From: Topomyia yanbarensis
Lineage: Eukaryota; Arthropoda; Insecta; Diptera; Culicidae
DNA length: 64,000 nt
Reading direction: 5' to 3'
Assembly: GCF_030247195.1 (NCBI RefSeq)
Contig: NC_080671.1
Location: 203,092,897-203,156,896, forward strand
Shown here: piece by piece, positions 1-10,039 of the stretch
How the letters are laid out: the number at the start of each line of letters is the position of its first letter
Numbering within the stretch: the first letter of the stretch is position 1
The notes under the pieces: generated by a model
Databases searched by the model: none
What the model was told of the DNA's origin: nothing
Seen by the model: the letters and a program-made list of their open reading frames with translations, nothing else
Program-made: the position numbers and the translations under genes

Positions 1-732
1 TCCATTTTCACCTTGATTAACTGTTCCACCTCGCGCACTGTAGCTCTAAGACGGGTCTGCCAAAAGTCAATCGCGATTGTGTTTTCTCGTAATGGGAGAA
101 TTATATATATGTTACGCGTACACGTTAGAGCAGCGCGGGTAGTATTGTTTGTTTGTATGCTATTAGCAAGCGGTGCGCTTTTTGACTTCAGATCTGTGCG
201 AAAATGAGATAAGGAAGCAGACTGATCTCTACGATACTATTGCTCTTCCCTTATGAGGCACGGACATCAGAAAATTGTTTTATGGAAACAGCACGAGGAA
301 CACCACCGACCCAGGGTAATCCAATTTATTCTTTTAAAATTAAACCATTTGAAATCAATATTATATTGCTTGGCTTTGCAGCCCACGATTACTGATGGTT
401 AAAAAAATTGTGACAGTCCAATACAAATATTTTAAAGTTATAGTAAACATAGCCAACCATGGAATCCTAGTGAAAGGCACTATTGCATAGTAAGTAAACT
501 AAAACGGGTACATCTTTTCTGTTGATGACATCATGCATTCTTTACAGTTTCTAATGTTTGTTTTCCTCATTTCATTTTCTAATTTTGCAGTTTCCCATTT
601 TTTTAAATTTCAGAATAAATTATCATTTTGGATTACTGTAGGTTTCTCCAATTAACATTCATAGATAAACACAACTTATTTTTTTTTAAATTACAGATTT
701 TAACAAATTTTAAATATGCATTTGTTTATTAC
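1..732. other. unassigned AT-rich DNA
   Basis: No reading frame with recognisable protein content and no clear repeat structure. Short frames here look like chance. Confidence 0.4.
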
Positions 733-848
733 CGATCGATAGTATCGAAAGTATCGATACTTTTCCTCCGATACATCGATACTCAGTATCGTAATAATCC
801 AAAGTATCGCGATACCGAAGTATCGATACTTTTTTCAGTATCGCCCAT
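733..848. repeat. cluster of TATCGATA-type palindromes
   Basis: About 115 bp hold many overlapping copies of ATCGATA, TATCGATA and the variant AGTATCG. TATCGATA is the Drosophila DREF (DRE) core, so a promoter-like role is possible. A short internally repetitive element is equally possible. No gene is seen next to it. Confidence 0.5.
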
Positions 849-1125
849 CCCTACCTCCGGTGGACTGGCTGCTTGCTAGTGCTTGAACGAATACGAATGA
901 TGAGAAAAACCGACCGACCAATATTCATATATGAAAACACGAGAAAGCACTACTATCGCTCTCCCGCTCGTTTTCGTGCCATTCCTGTGCCTTTCCTTTC
1001 CGTTCGGCTACCAATACTAGCATAACCAAAACGAATATTCTGTCTTTCCATCGCCTTCAATCTAGTGGCCAGTGCTAGCAAACTTGCATGTTCAGTTTTT
1101 CAATAACAACATTCAAACAATATTT

Positions 1126-1360
1126 CTCGACAAACGTATGATTACGGCCTAAAAGCCAACTGTCAAAATCCACTTTGAATAGAAATTCCGGACAAACCGT
1201 TACACGCCAATCACAGACGTTGGTAGTAAACGAAAGAGAAAAGATTTCTCTTTCATAAACTGTTGTGAACTGTGTTCGACTAGTAACGGTTTGTCTGGAA
1301 TTTCCATTCAAAGTGGATTTTGACAGTTGGCTTTTAGGCCGTAATCATATGTTTGTCGAG
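1126..1360. mobile_element. MITE, long TIRs, TSD ATTT
   Basis: 235-bp palindromic element. Both ends begin CTCGACAAAC, and the inverted repeats run about 78 bp through a TTACGGCCTAAAAG block. It is flanked by ATTT at 1122-1125 and 1361-1364. The paralogous site near 2905 in copy B lacks the element and has a single ATTT, which proves the insertion boundaries. No coding capacity. Confidence 0.92.
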
Positions 1361-1786
1361 ATTTTCAAAGAATGTTGCAGATTTGAAAAGAAGGAAGGAA
1401 AAGATTTTCACACATTTAAAATCTTTCGTGTTATTTGTTAGCGCTGATAAAGGCTATTTAGTTTGCTACTAGCAAGGAGCTGCACAAACAAATCGATTTA
1501 TGCAGTTAATCAACGGAGGCTGCCAAAAAGTTCGAATAAAAGCATGCGACTAGTGTACTTTGCACGTTCTATATTTTATCAATACTAGAGAGGATCAATA
1601 AAATAATTCAAATTGTTATAGCGACATGCAATTGTGGCAACATTGGCCATGAGATGGTGGGGGAACACGCACATTCGTTTTAGTTATGATGGTAGTAGCA
1701 GCAGAAAGGAATGGAAAAGCAGTGCACGAAAACGAGCGAGAAAGGATAATTTAAATTCTCTTTCTTTCCACACATCGTATTTCTTA

Positions 1787-1960
1787 AGCGGGCCTTACAC
1801 GTTCAATATTTTTGTCAATACTAGACAGTATTGACAAAAGTATTGTACGTGTAATCGAAAAAACTTGTATTGACGATGTGGATTTCAAATGGGATTGAAA
1901 TATTGTAACAATATCGTCAATACGCGTATTGACAAAAATATTGAACGTGTAAGGGCCGCT
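1787..1960. mobile_element. MITE, TSD TTA
   Basis: 174 bp with inverted ends starting AGCGGSCCTTACACGTTC and continuing through ATTTTTGTCAATAC. Flanked by TTA at 1784-1786 and 1961-1963. Copy B shows the empty site near 3333. The 3-bp TTA target fits PIF/Harbinger-type MITEs. Related decayed copies lie at 27107-27281, around 38616-39157 and near 60830-60910. Confidence 0.9.
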
Positions 1961-2031
1961 TTATATTGCTTTCTGAAAATTATTTGTTATACACCATAAA
2001 ATGTAAATTTCAGTTTAACTCTTATTAGAAC

Positions 2032-2291
2032 CAGAGATGCCAGATTTGCAGACAAGTCTGCAAATTCGCAGACTTTTAATTTAGGCTGCAGATTTTTTCG
2101 ATGACGCAGATATTTGCAGATTTTCTAGTTTGGTTGCAGATATTTGCAGATTTTTTAGTTTTGTTGCAGATATTTGCAGATTTTTGAATATAAAGGCTTT
2201 TGGTTACACTAGCTATCCAGACATTTTTTGTTCTTCCCAGACTTTTAAAATTATTATTGCAGACATTTGAAAAAAGTACCTGGCATCTCTG
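2032..2291. mobile_element. hAT-like MITE, 8-bp TSD
   Basis: 260 bp with 12-bp terminal inverted repeats CAGAGATGCCAG. The 8-bp duplication ATTAGAAC lies at 2024-2031 and 2292-2299. Copy B has ATTAGAAC once, followed directly by ACAATTAATTGG, so the site is confirmed as empty. The interior has three tandem blocks of roughly 33 bp around GCAGATATTTGCAGATTTT. TIR and TSD length fit the hAT superfamily. Confidence 0.93.
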
Positions 2292-2353
2292 ATTAGAACA
2301 CAATTAATTGGTCCTGTAAAGAACCGTTTATTGTTTTATTGCGGGAGCATAAT

Positions 2354-2675
2354 TCAGACGCACTCCCCGCGGACACGGTGAGCTAGAAAGCACTATTTTG
2401 CATTCTCGAACAAACCGACCAAGTAGGCATCGTTGGCTTCTCGGGGCATTATTACGACTGAGCTTTGTAAGCGTAGCTCGATTTTGCAGTCCTGCACAAT
2501 CTCACGACCCAGACGCTGGAACGATAGCCTACTCTGTTGCCCTTTAGTTGGGGCGAAATTCTTGCAGGGCGACAGTTCCGATGAGTCACCAGTAGCTGGG
2601 GCATTTTTTCCGTCCGTCGCTATTGCCAACTGCTTTCCTTCGGTGGACTGGCTGCTTGCTAGTGCTTGAACGAAT
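2354..2675 (-). pseudogene. histone H3 pseudogene, copy A
   Basis: Read on the minus strand, this aligns to canonical histone H3. A KNAPATG-type tail segment is followed by [20 protein letters not shown] and [11 protein letters not shown], where H3 has [20 protein letters not shown] and [11 protein letters not shown]. After a stop codon comes LAHRVRGECV, corresponding to the H3 C-terminus LARRIRGERA. Roughly 50 nt between these blocks are missing. Nucleotide similarity to canonical H3 continues in other frames through the N-terminal tail, so small indels have shifted the frame. The TATA-like TTCATATATGAA upstream (about 2707) could be its relic promoter. It cannot encode a functional histone. 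A CENP-A origin was considered and judged less likely. Confidence 0.85.
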
Positions 2676-3757
2676 ACGAATGATGAGAAAAACCGAACGA
2701 CCAATATTCATATATGAACACACGAGAAAGCACTACTATCGCTCTCTCGCTCGTTTTCGTGCCATTCCTGCGCCTTTCCTTTCGTTCGGCTACCAATACT
2801 AGCATAACCAAAACGAATATTCTGTCTTTCCATCGCCTTCAATCTAGTGGCCAGTGCTAGCAAACTTGCATGTTCAGTTTTTCAATAACAACATTCAAAC
2901 AATATTTTCAAAGAATGTTGCAGATTTGAAAAGAAGGAAGGAAAAGATTTTCACAAATTTAAATTCTTTCGTGTTATTTGTTAGCGCTGATAAAGGCTAT
3001 TTAGTTTGCTACTAGCAAGGAGCTGCACAAACAAATCGATTTATGCAGTTAATCAACGGAGGCTGCCAAAAAGTTCGAATAAAAGCATGCGACTAGTGTA
3101 CTTTCCACGTTCTATATTTTATCAATACTAGAGAGGATCAATAAAATAATTCAAATTGTAATAGCGACATGCAATTGTGGCAACACTGGTCATGAGATGG
3201 TGGGGGAACACGCACATTCGTTTTAGTTATGATGGTAGTAGCAGCAGAAAGGAATGGAAAAGCAGTGCACGAAAACGAGCGAGAGAGGATAATTTAAATT
3301 CTCTTTCTTTCTTTCCACACATCGTATTTCTTATATTGCTTTCTGAAAATTATTTGTTATACACCATAAAATGTAAATTTCAGTTTAACTCTTATTAGAA
3401 CACAATTAATTGGTCCTGTAAAGAACCGTTTATTGTTTTATTGCGGGAGCATAATTCAGACGCACTCCCCGCGGACACGGTGAGCTAGAAAGCACTATTT
3501 TGCATTCTCGAACAAACCGACCAAGTAGGCATCGTTGGCTTCTCGGGGCATCATTACGACTGAGCTTTGTAAGCGTAGCTCGACTTTGCAGTCCTGCACA
3601 ATCTCACGACCCAGACGCTGGAACGATAGCCTACTCTGTTGCCCTTTAGTTGGGGCGAAATTCTTGTAGGGCGACAGTTCCTGATCGGGTTGCGATGAGT
3701 CACCAGTAGCTGGGGCACTTTTTCCGCCGTCGTCATCGCCAACTGCTTTTCTTCGGT
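2643..3757. repeat. H3-bearing tandem unit, copy B
   Basis: Second copy of the unit at 859-2642, without its three MITEs. It contains the second H3 pseudogene. A truncated third copy of only the promoter-side end follows at 3758-3905 and then diverges. Confidence 0.85.
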
Positions 3758-3785
3758 GGACTGGCTGCTTGCTAGTGCTTGAACG
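3456..3785 (-). pseudogene. histone H3 pseudogene, copy B
   Basis: Tandem paralogue of the H3 pseudogene at 2354-2675. One frame reads [18 protein letters not shown], then GGKSAPATG, then [20 protein letters not shown] and [11 protein letters not shown] before a stop. The downstream LAHRVRGECV block and the internal deletion are the same as in copy A, so the deletion predates the tandem duplication. KSAPATG and the nucleotide run ATCGCAACCCGATCAGGAACTG identify it as derived from a canonical H3 gene. Frameshifts separate the tail from its true frame. Not functional. Confidence 0.85.
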
Positions 3786-3905
3786 AATACGAATGATGAG
3801 AAAAACCGACCGACTGATATTTATATAATCGCGCTAATATGCACTACTATCGCTTTCTCGCTCGTTCTCGTGCCGTGCATGAGCCTTTCCTTTCCGTCCG
3901 GCTTC

Positions 3906-4495
3906 TAATGGCCTAACCAAAGGAATATGCCGTCTTTCCCCCACCAAGTGCTCTCGTCAAGCAACCCAATGCGAAAAACCATACAAACAAACATGTAGTG
4001 GACCTATATATAAACTTTTCATTATTTTATTGTTCGGTTGGTCTACCATAACGACGGCTCTGTGCGGGATGGGCTGAAAATTTTCACTTTTCCGAGTCGT
4101 TTTCGAAAGATTTTTCAAAACACATTTTTTTTGTTATTAGTACATGTTATACATACTTCAAATTTTAATACAGCATAGAGGAACATATTTGCAACAAATT
4201 GGCCTAAAAATCAAATCATTCTGTTAAGTATGATAAAAGTTATTAACGTTCAAAATCTGACGCGGCGCCGCAGCCGATATTTTGAAACGGGACCCCTATA
4301 TTGAAACCTTAAATGTATTCTACATTAAAAACGGTTTTTAAATCAAAGCTTTGGAAGTTAAACCTTGGCGGCTAATATACGGCTAATATACAAACTTAAA
4401 ACGTTGGTACACAATCGAGAATAGCGAACCAGAAAAGGTCAGTGTCAGTGATTCACTAAATACAGAATGGATAAAGGTTATGATGTAAAACCTTA
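3906..4495. other. unassigned; carries a recurring short motif
   Basis: No gene seen. The segment TTGAAACGGGACCCC at about 4292 followed by ATATTGAAAC recurs, diverged, near 7930 and 10380, so part of this is dispersed repeat. Confidence 0.4.
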
Positions 4496-4700
4496 AGGTC
4501 CGTCCAGGTTAACTCTTCGGTACGGAGCAAAACCTCGACCAAGGAACTCCTTAAGTCTTCGGTACGGAGCAATACCTCGACCTAGGAACTCCTAGCATGT
4601 TGTTAGTCGCCTCTTACGACATGGGAGCAGTTCCCAGAGGTTCTATTCTTAGCTGAAATAGTGTAAAAAGATTTCAGCCCGCCGGACACCACACGCATGT
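4496..4700. repeat. tandem duplication plus GTCGCCTCTTACGAC block
   Basis: A unit of about 50 bp, TCTTCGGTACGGAGCAA then CCTCGACCAAGGAACTCCT, occurs twice (about 4515 and 4557). A GTCGCCTCTTACGACATGG segment and CCCGCCGGACACCACACG follow. The GTCGCCTCTTACGAC string is a recurrent feature of dispersed insect repeats. I cannot name the family. Confidence 0.4.
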
Positions 4701-5550
4701 TTTTGGTAAATAATGTATCAGTTGAATAGTCGGGACCTTTTGAAAGGCATAACATCTATAATTTCATAAGAAAATGTCGTTGTGCAGCATGTCTCCCCGA
4801 CAATTGGGATAGAGGCTGCATCAAAGTTGCGGGAGAAGTGCCGCACTCGATAGCGGAGAATGCGCAGCTAAATGTATTTTTTCATATCGGAATGTCAGAA
4901 CATTTGCGTCAGGTATAGGTTCTTAATAAGGGTACTTTTGGCATAACGGTTATTAGGCATAATTTTGAAAATTGATCACACTGTAGGTCATTTGGCATGA
5001 TATTTATTTTATTTTATCTCCAGAATAACGGTACGGAGTTTGAGTAAGCCGGGCAAACGAGTGGATCGCAGGTTCGCTTGCTTCCGACGACGGGTCGGTT
5101 ACCACCTCGCCCGGCGGATCCTCAGCGGCTTTGCGGCGCTTCGGTTCCTAGGCCTCGGTTATGCGGCTAAGCCGCATCGAAATGGTACCCCTTAAACATT
5201 CTAACTACAATCGGTTGTGTCACCGGAGCCGGAATACGAATTAGAACCAGTCAGCATTTCGGCTGAGCTTAACTGGGAAGTTTAGTAAAATTTAATCTGC
5301 AAATAAAAATTGTCTGGCAACGCTTCAGCACTCCGTTGAATTCTAACGATTTCACCACCTGGCCGCCAGCTTGACGATATGAAATGAACTTTGTTTACTT
5401 TCGACAAGTTTTGACTCGAGCCAACAACATCCAACCCGTCTTGGCCACACCAGGGTGGCCAGACCTACCATTTTTTTTGAAATTTGTGGTAGCAGATAAA
5501 AATTATATGTTACGCATAGATATCATGTGAAAACTAATGAAATTATAGTA
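4701..5550. other. unassigned, possible old repeat fragments
   Basis: A GC-richer island at 5035-5270 stands out from the AT-rich surroundings. No open frame of note and no TIR or LTR termini that I can pair. Confidence 0.35.
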
Positions 5551-5556
5551 GTATGT

Positions 5557-5801
5557 GGTCGGTGTTAGGTCAGACCGGACTAAGTGACAGTGCATTGATT
5601 TCGAGAAAAACGCGTTTAAAATTTGAATCGCAGCATCCTTTACATTATAATTGGAAAAAATTTTTTGCCATAATTCTTTATTGTTTCATATTTCAAATCC
5701 GGTAAAAGTGGAATGTAGACGAAGAAATTCTTTATCCAGTGCTATTATTAACTCATTTTTTGATGTTTTGCGACTTAGTCCGGTCTGACTTAACACCGAC
5801 C
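5557..5801. mobile_element. palindromic MITE, TSD ATGT
   Basis: 245 bp whose ends are inverted copies of GGTCGGTGTTARGTCAGACC followed by GGACTAAGT. Flanked by ATGT at 5553-5556 and 5802-5805. A single related end lies near 14962-14997. Confidence 0.88.
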
Positions 5802-5825
5802 ATGTCACATAGAAATTTGTTTAAT

Positions 5826-5950
5826 AGCAGATATCACATATTTTTTCTGTTTCCCTCTCGTTTATTCTGCTGTAAATTTTATGCATTGGACGTTTGCGGT
5901 CTTGAATGCATAAAAATCATAGCAGAATAAACGAGACTGAAATGAAAAAA
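5826..5950. repeat. decayed MITE fragment
   Basis: Inverted pair around CTCTCGTTTATTCTGCTG and ATGCATTGGAC, related to the complete elements at 12004-12222 and 63759-63969. The outer ends are lost or diverged. Confidence 0.6.
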
Positions 5951-6536
5951 AAAGATGGGTGGGTAATGTCAGAGACATAACCGGAGTGAAGTAGAATACA
6001 CTTTAGACCGGTAAATTCTGCTCTGGAATAAGCAATTTCTGTGTAAAAGTGCCCCAGTCACGGTTGGCGCTAAGAAGCCTCATCGCTACCGCACAGAAAC
6101 TGTCGCCCTGCGAAAAATTCACAGCTATCAGAAATCGAGCGGGCCTAAATTGTGACCCAAAATAAACCATAAACCAACAAGTTATTTTCAGGACCAGCCA
6201 ATTATAAAGTAAGATATAAATGAAATTTTCGTTTTCCATTGCCTTACAACCTCCCTCCCCTTTCCTACCGGCTTGAATTACTATCAACCTTGATGATGCT
6301 GTGCGGCGAAGGCACAGGCAGTTTCCATTATAGTGGAAAATTTAGCTTTGCGCGTTTTTCCCAAAAGTTTTTTAGTTGTGCTGTTTTCAAGGAAGTTGTA
6401 GTTGAATTCAAAATAAAATAGTTTATTTCTATTGTCAGAGATGGACCTTCCAACGAAAACTAGTCTGGCTCGCTTGGAATCGAATTGTACGGATCAACCA
6501 CTGCTTTCACAAAATCTGTTATTTTCAGTAATTGTA
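5951..6536. other. unassigned DNA
   Basis: No convincing gene. The overlapping short frames on both strands have no recognisable domains. Confidence 0.35.
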
Positions 6537-7812
6537 GGGGAATTGTGGGAAAAACCGACACTGTGGGTAAAACCGACACCCCACAACATTTCCTAGAAAT
6601 CAAATTTTTATTCATTTCATAATGATACATTATTATTAGTACGTTTATTTAGAGTATTTGAAGAAAAATTGGATTTACGTTAGTACGCCGAATGTCATAA
6701 AAATAAACAAAACATACGACAGCAGCGTTCATACTCGTCTGGATGTTAAATTTCGTTGGTAGATTTTATGGTTTTAACCGAACAAAAGCTTTTCAAATCA
6801 TCACATTTTTCAGTACCTATTATTATCGACCTGTCCTATGATCGACTAGGTGCATTGAAGACGAGTTTGAGAAATTCAATATTTTTAATCGCTTTTATAA
6901 AAAAATGTGCGCTGTTGGGGTAAAACCGACACCCTATAATTAGGGTAAAACCGACACGCTGTTAAGATGGTTGTGTATACTTGCGATTCATTTCAAAATA
7001 CTGGAGATCTTTGTGACACTTCAATTAGCCTATTAGAACACTATAGTATCAACAGAAATGCACAGAAATACTTTTATTGTGTTTATTTCTTGTAAGTCTC
7101 TTTAAAAATCAAAAATTGGCTGTTGCTATTTCTGCAAAAAGCCGAATTTCTAGTGTTCTCTTGGTTTGTCATAGACGAACTTTATCACAATGAGACAATG
7201 ATCTTATGTATACCCCAATAGATCGTTGATGATCAGAGTCCGAAAAATCAAATCTGAAAAAGATAGTTTTACTAAGAAGTGTGTGTGTCACTTAAAAGTG
7301 AATGAATCCAATTAGCAGAACGTAGAACGCTTGCAAATCTTCTCTTACGAAATAATATGACACTGGAGGTTGCAACAATGGGCGCAAGGATTATTTGGAA
7401 ATACTCATCAATAAATAATCCTATAGCATAAAATACTCTTATTTATAGTACTACGCTTTCGAACTTTCTTCCCCTCACTACATGATGAAGCAATAAAAAG
7501 CACATATTTGCATCATACATACTCACACTTTATTATTCACGCATATATCTCATTTTTAATAAAGATAATAACATGTAGAGAAAATAAATTAAAGGGGGTG
7601 TCGATCTTACCCCTACAAAAAGTCACTTTGTTTTCCAAGTTTTACAACCAATAATTTTTAATGAAATTAATTTTTTGAAGCGCTGAAAAAATTAAGTCTT
7701 GTTAAGAATTTTCTGAAGAAGAATTCTGCATAAAAACTATAATTTTATTGGTTTTGCGGCAACTTAGAAAAATTGTTAAGCTTAAGGTGTCGGTTTTAAC
7801 CATAATTCCCCT
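6537..7812. mobile_element. TIR element with GTAAAACCGACAC repeats, TSD TA
   Basis: Inverted ends GGGGAATTGTGG and GGGGAATTATGG each lead into AAAACCGACACC. A TA dinucleotide flanks both sides (6535-6536 and 7813-7814). The motif GTAAAACCGACAC recurs at about 6569, 6922 and 6944, with a diverged inverted form near 7597. The 1.3 kb have no transposase-like frame, so it is non-autonomous. The TA target suggests Tc1/mariner-type mobilisation. Confidence 0.75.
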
Positions 7813-7997
7813 ACATTCTACACAACTAGCCACAGCTATTTCCAATCAGCGCAAAAATCGAAGGTTTTCATTCAGTACAACAGCAGATTTTCACTTTTAG
7901 GAAAACAGGCAACATTCTGACCGAAAATTTTGAAACGGAGCACCTATATCGAAACGTTAGAAAACGTTCGATTTTTGTAAATTGAATCAGTACACTA

Positions 7998-8572
7998 ACC
8001 TGTCTACAAATCACACAAATAACTTTTTTATTTTGTGCCATTCTACTTGAAAGCGACGATGTTGTTCACAAGTGGCTTACTTACCATCCAACGCTCTTGG
8101 CAAGCCGCTTTCTGATACTTGTAATAACAAAACTTCAATTCGATTCTTTGTCGATAAATTGATGGCCCTGAAAAGGGGTTTTTGTTTGGGCAGTGTTCAG
8201 AATTTACTTGGAGCTGGTGTATATGGTAACAGTTTTGGTGCCATTTGAGACGGTGTGCTTGGCCAACTCTTCTGACAGCAGCAAACGGACGGCGGTTTGA
8301 ATTTCGCGGGAGATGCTGCAAACGAACTGATCGTGAACAACAGCATGCTGAGTTTTTATACCTGACTACAGCACAATGTAAGCTCGTCCTTTTTTGTGTT
8401 GTCCTCAATATGTGTTCTTCGTAGCTCCACCCCTTCGTTGGTCGACCACATATTTTTGATAAAGAACAAAATTGAATTTGTGTTTCCAATACGGAGGTTA
8501 TCGAACACTCAGGGTAAAAAGAGTAATGTAATACGGCACTTTGGTAGAATGTTTGAGAATTGAAATCTTTTT
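7998..8572. repeat. H2B/H2A tandem unit 1, internally deleted
   Basis: First of two tandem copies. Its left part matches 8590-8900 (H2B 3' side) and its right part matches 9435-9545 (H2A 3' flank). The divergent promoters and most of both genes are missing from this copy. Confidence 0.8.
8204..8325 (-). pseudogene. histone H2B fragment
   Basis: Truncated, frameshifted H2B 3' end on the minus strand, homologous to the copy at 8801-9050. The terminal CTCCAAGTAA matches the SSK-stop end of H2B. A decayed histone stem-loop lies beyond it at 8164-8178. Confidence 0.7.
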
Positions 8573-8760
8573 TGAATGCGCCTAGTAAACACGAAACTGT
8601 AAACAAACACACAAATGATAACTTTTTATTTTGTGTCATTCTACGTGAAATCGACGATATTGTTCACAAGTAGCTCACTTGCCATCGAACGCTCTTGGCA
8701 AGCCGCTTTCGGAGCTTGTAATAACAAAATTTCAATTCGATTCTTTGTTGATAAATTGAT

Positions 8761-8776
8761 GGCTCTGAAAAGGGCC
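8761..8776 (-). terminator. histone mRNA 3' stem-loop relic
   Basis: On the minus strand, GGCCCTTTTCAGAGCC lies 24 nt beyond the H2B stop. Six-base stem, four-base loop and position match the replication-dependent histone stem-loop bound by SLBP. A second, weaker copy (8164-8178) follows the H2B fragment of unit 1. Confidence 0.85.
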
Positions 8777-8800
8777 TTTTGTTTGGGCAGTGTTCGGAAT

Positions 8801-9050
8801 TTACTTGGAGCTGGTGTATTTGGTAACAGCTTTGGTGCCATCTGAGACGGCTTGGCCAACTCTTCTGACAGCAGCAAACGGACGGCGGCTTGAATTTCGC
8901 GGGAGGTTATTGTCAAGCGCTTGTTGTAATAAGTCGGGCGGGAGACCTCGTTTGCAATGCGTTCGAAAATGTTTAATAAATCTGTTTATGATGCTCGACG
9001 AGACTCTGGTATCTGGATGGACCTCTTTCAGCACCTTGTAAATGTACATG
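8801..9050 (-). pseudogene. histone H2B pseudogene
   Basis: The minus strand gives MYIYKVLKEVHPDTRVSS (H2B: YIYKVLKQVHPDTGISS) and ends [20 protein letters not shown] (H2[17 protein letters not shown]). In another frame the middle reads [20 protein letters not shown], matching [21 protein letters not shown]. So the C-terminal half of H2B is present with at least two frame changes. The N-terminal tail is lost. It is divergent from the H2A pseudogene, as in arthropod histone repeats. Confidence 0.92.
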
Positions 9051-9165
9051 TACAGTTTCAGTTACGATGCTGCAAACGAACTGAGCGTGAGCAACAGCAT
9101 GTGCTGAGTTTTTATACCTGATTACAGCACAACGTCCTTTTTTGTGTTGTCCTCAATATGTATTC
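9051..9165. other. relic H2B-H2A divergent promoter
   Basis: The spacer between the two divergent histone pseudogenes holds TATA-like TTTTTATACC. In arthropod clusters the shared promoter of the H2A-H2B pair sits here. Activity is not expected. Confidence 0.4.
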
Positions 9166-9445
9166 TTCGCAGCTCCTCCCCTTCGTTGGTCGATACACAA
9201 GCAAATTGTGTAGAACGCGTCGGAGTGCCGGTTACTTAGTAGCTGTGATGGAATACCTTGCTGCTAAAGTGTTTAAATTGGAAGGAAATGCTGCCCGTGA
9301 CAACAAAAAGACGAATTATCCCACGTCTTCAGCAGCTGGTGATTCGTAACAACGAAAAGTTGAACAAACTGCTCTCCGGCGTGACAATTGCTCAGGGCGG
9401 TGTGTTGCCAAATATCCAAGCCGTACTGTTTTCCAAGAACAAAAT
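9165..9445 (+). pseudogene. histone H2A pseudogene
   Basis: The plus strand reads [18 protein letters not shown], then [18 protein letters not shown] and [10 protein letters not shown] frame change leads into [18 protein letters not shown] and [19 protein letters not shown]. These match H2A blocks [50 protein letters not shown] and [14 protein letters not shown]. The N-terminal tail and the basic C-terminal tail are missing, and one indel splits the frame. The 3' flank recurs in unit 1 at 8461-8570. Confidence 0.93.
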
Positions 9446-9712
9446 TGAAATTGTGTTTCCAATACGGAGATTATCGAACACTCAGGGTAAAGAGAGTAAT
9501 GTAATACGGCACTTTGGTAGAATGTTTGAGAATTGAAACCTTTTTTGAATGCGCCTAGTAAAAATGTTTTCCACTCCACTCCAGTTTGTTTCTGACCATA
9601 TTTGCAATTCGCGTACTAAAATAAATCATAATTTAGGGTTTCACCCAAATTGCTATCCAGGGAGAAACAGTCCATGAAATAGAAAATGCAAACTTATTCT
9701 TTGAAATGATTT

Positions 9713-9729
9713 TGGTGGTGAAAAGGGCC
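9713..9729 (-). terminator. decayed histone stem-loop after H4
   Basis: Minus strand GGCCCTTTTCACCACC, about 35 nt beyond the H4 stop. One stem arm and the loop are kept. The second arm has lost several bases, so the hairpin no longer pairs. Confidence 0.6.
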
Positions 9730-9762
9730 TTTTTTATAATGATACAAGTGAGTTCTACCTTT

Positions 9763-10010
9763 TCAACTTCCAAATCCATACAAAGTGCGTCCCTGCCGCT
9801 TCAGAGTATAGACGACATTCATCGCGGTTTTGCGCTTGGCGTGTTCAGTGTAGGTTACGGCATCTCGGATGACATTTTCCTGCACACCATCAGCAATCGT
9901 AGATTAAATCGGAAATGCATTTTACACCACCACGACGAGCCAGAGGCCGAATTTGGTGATTCCCTGGATTTTATCACGAAGAATCTTGCGATGACGCTTG
10001 GTAGGGAACG
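9763..10010 (-). pseudogene. histone H4 pseudogene
   Basis: The minus strand carries TKRHRKILRDKIQGITK, then in a shifted frame [16 protein letters not shown], then [17 protein letters not shown] and [21 protein letters not shown]. These follow canonical H4 in order ([66 protein letters not shown]). At least one frameshift, a six-base loss at the V-T pair after KRKT, and no basic N-terminal tail. Non-functional. Confidence 0.93.
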
Positions 10011-10039
10011 CAAACATGATACCGCTCATTGTACCGTCC

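Larger units (their letters stand above)
859..2642. repeat. H3-bearing tandem unit, copy A
   Basis: First copy of a duplicated segment that ends in a histone H3 pseudogene on the minus strand. It matches copy B (2643-3757) closely along its length. It is longer because three MITEs (1126-1360, 1787-1960, 2032-2291) interrupt it. The copy B sequence is the uninterrupted empty site for all three. Confidence 0.85.

Noticed and set aside
2354..3785. CENP-A (centromeric H3) pseudogenes
   Set aside because: The tail segment is odd in the open frame, but the DNA keeps KSAPATG and the CATCGCAACCCGATCAGGAACTG context of canonical H3, and loop 1 has canonical length. Frameshifts explain the strange tail.
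8043..8639. 198-codon minus-strand ORF
   Set aside because: Runs through the deleted H2B/H2A unit in the wrong frame; homology is to histone DNA, not to this translation.
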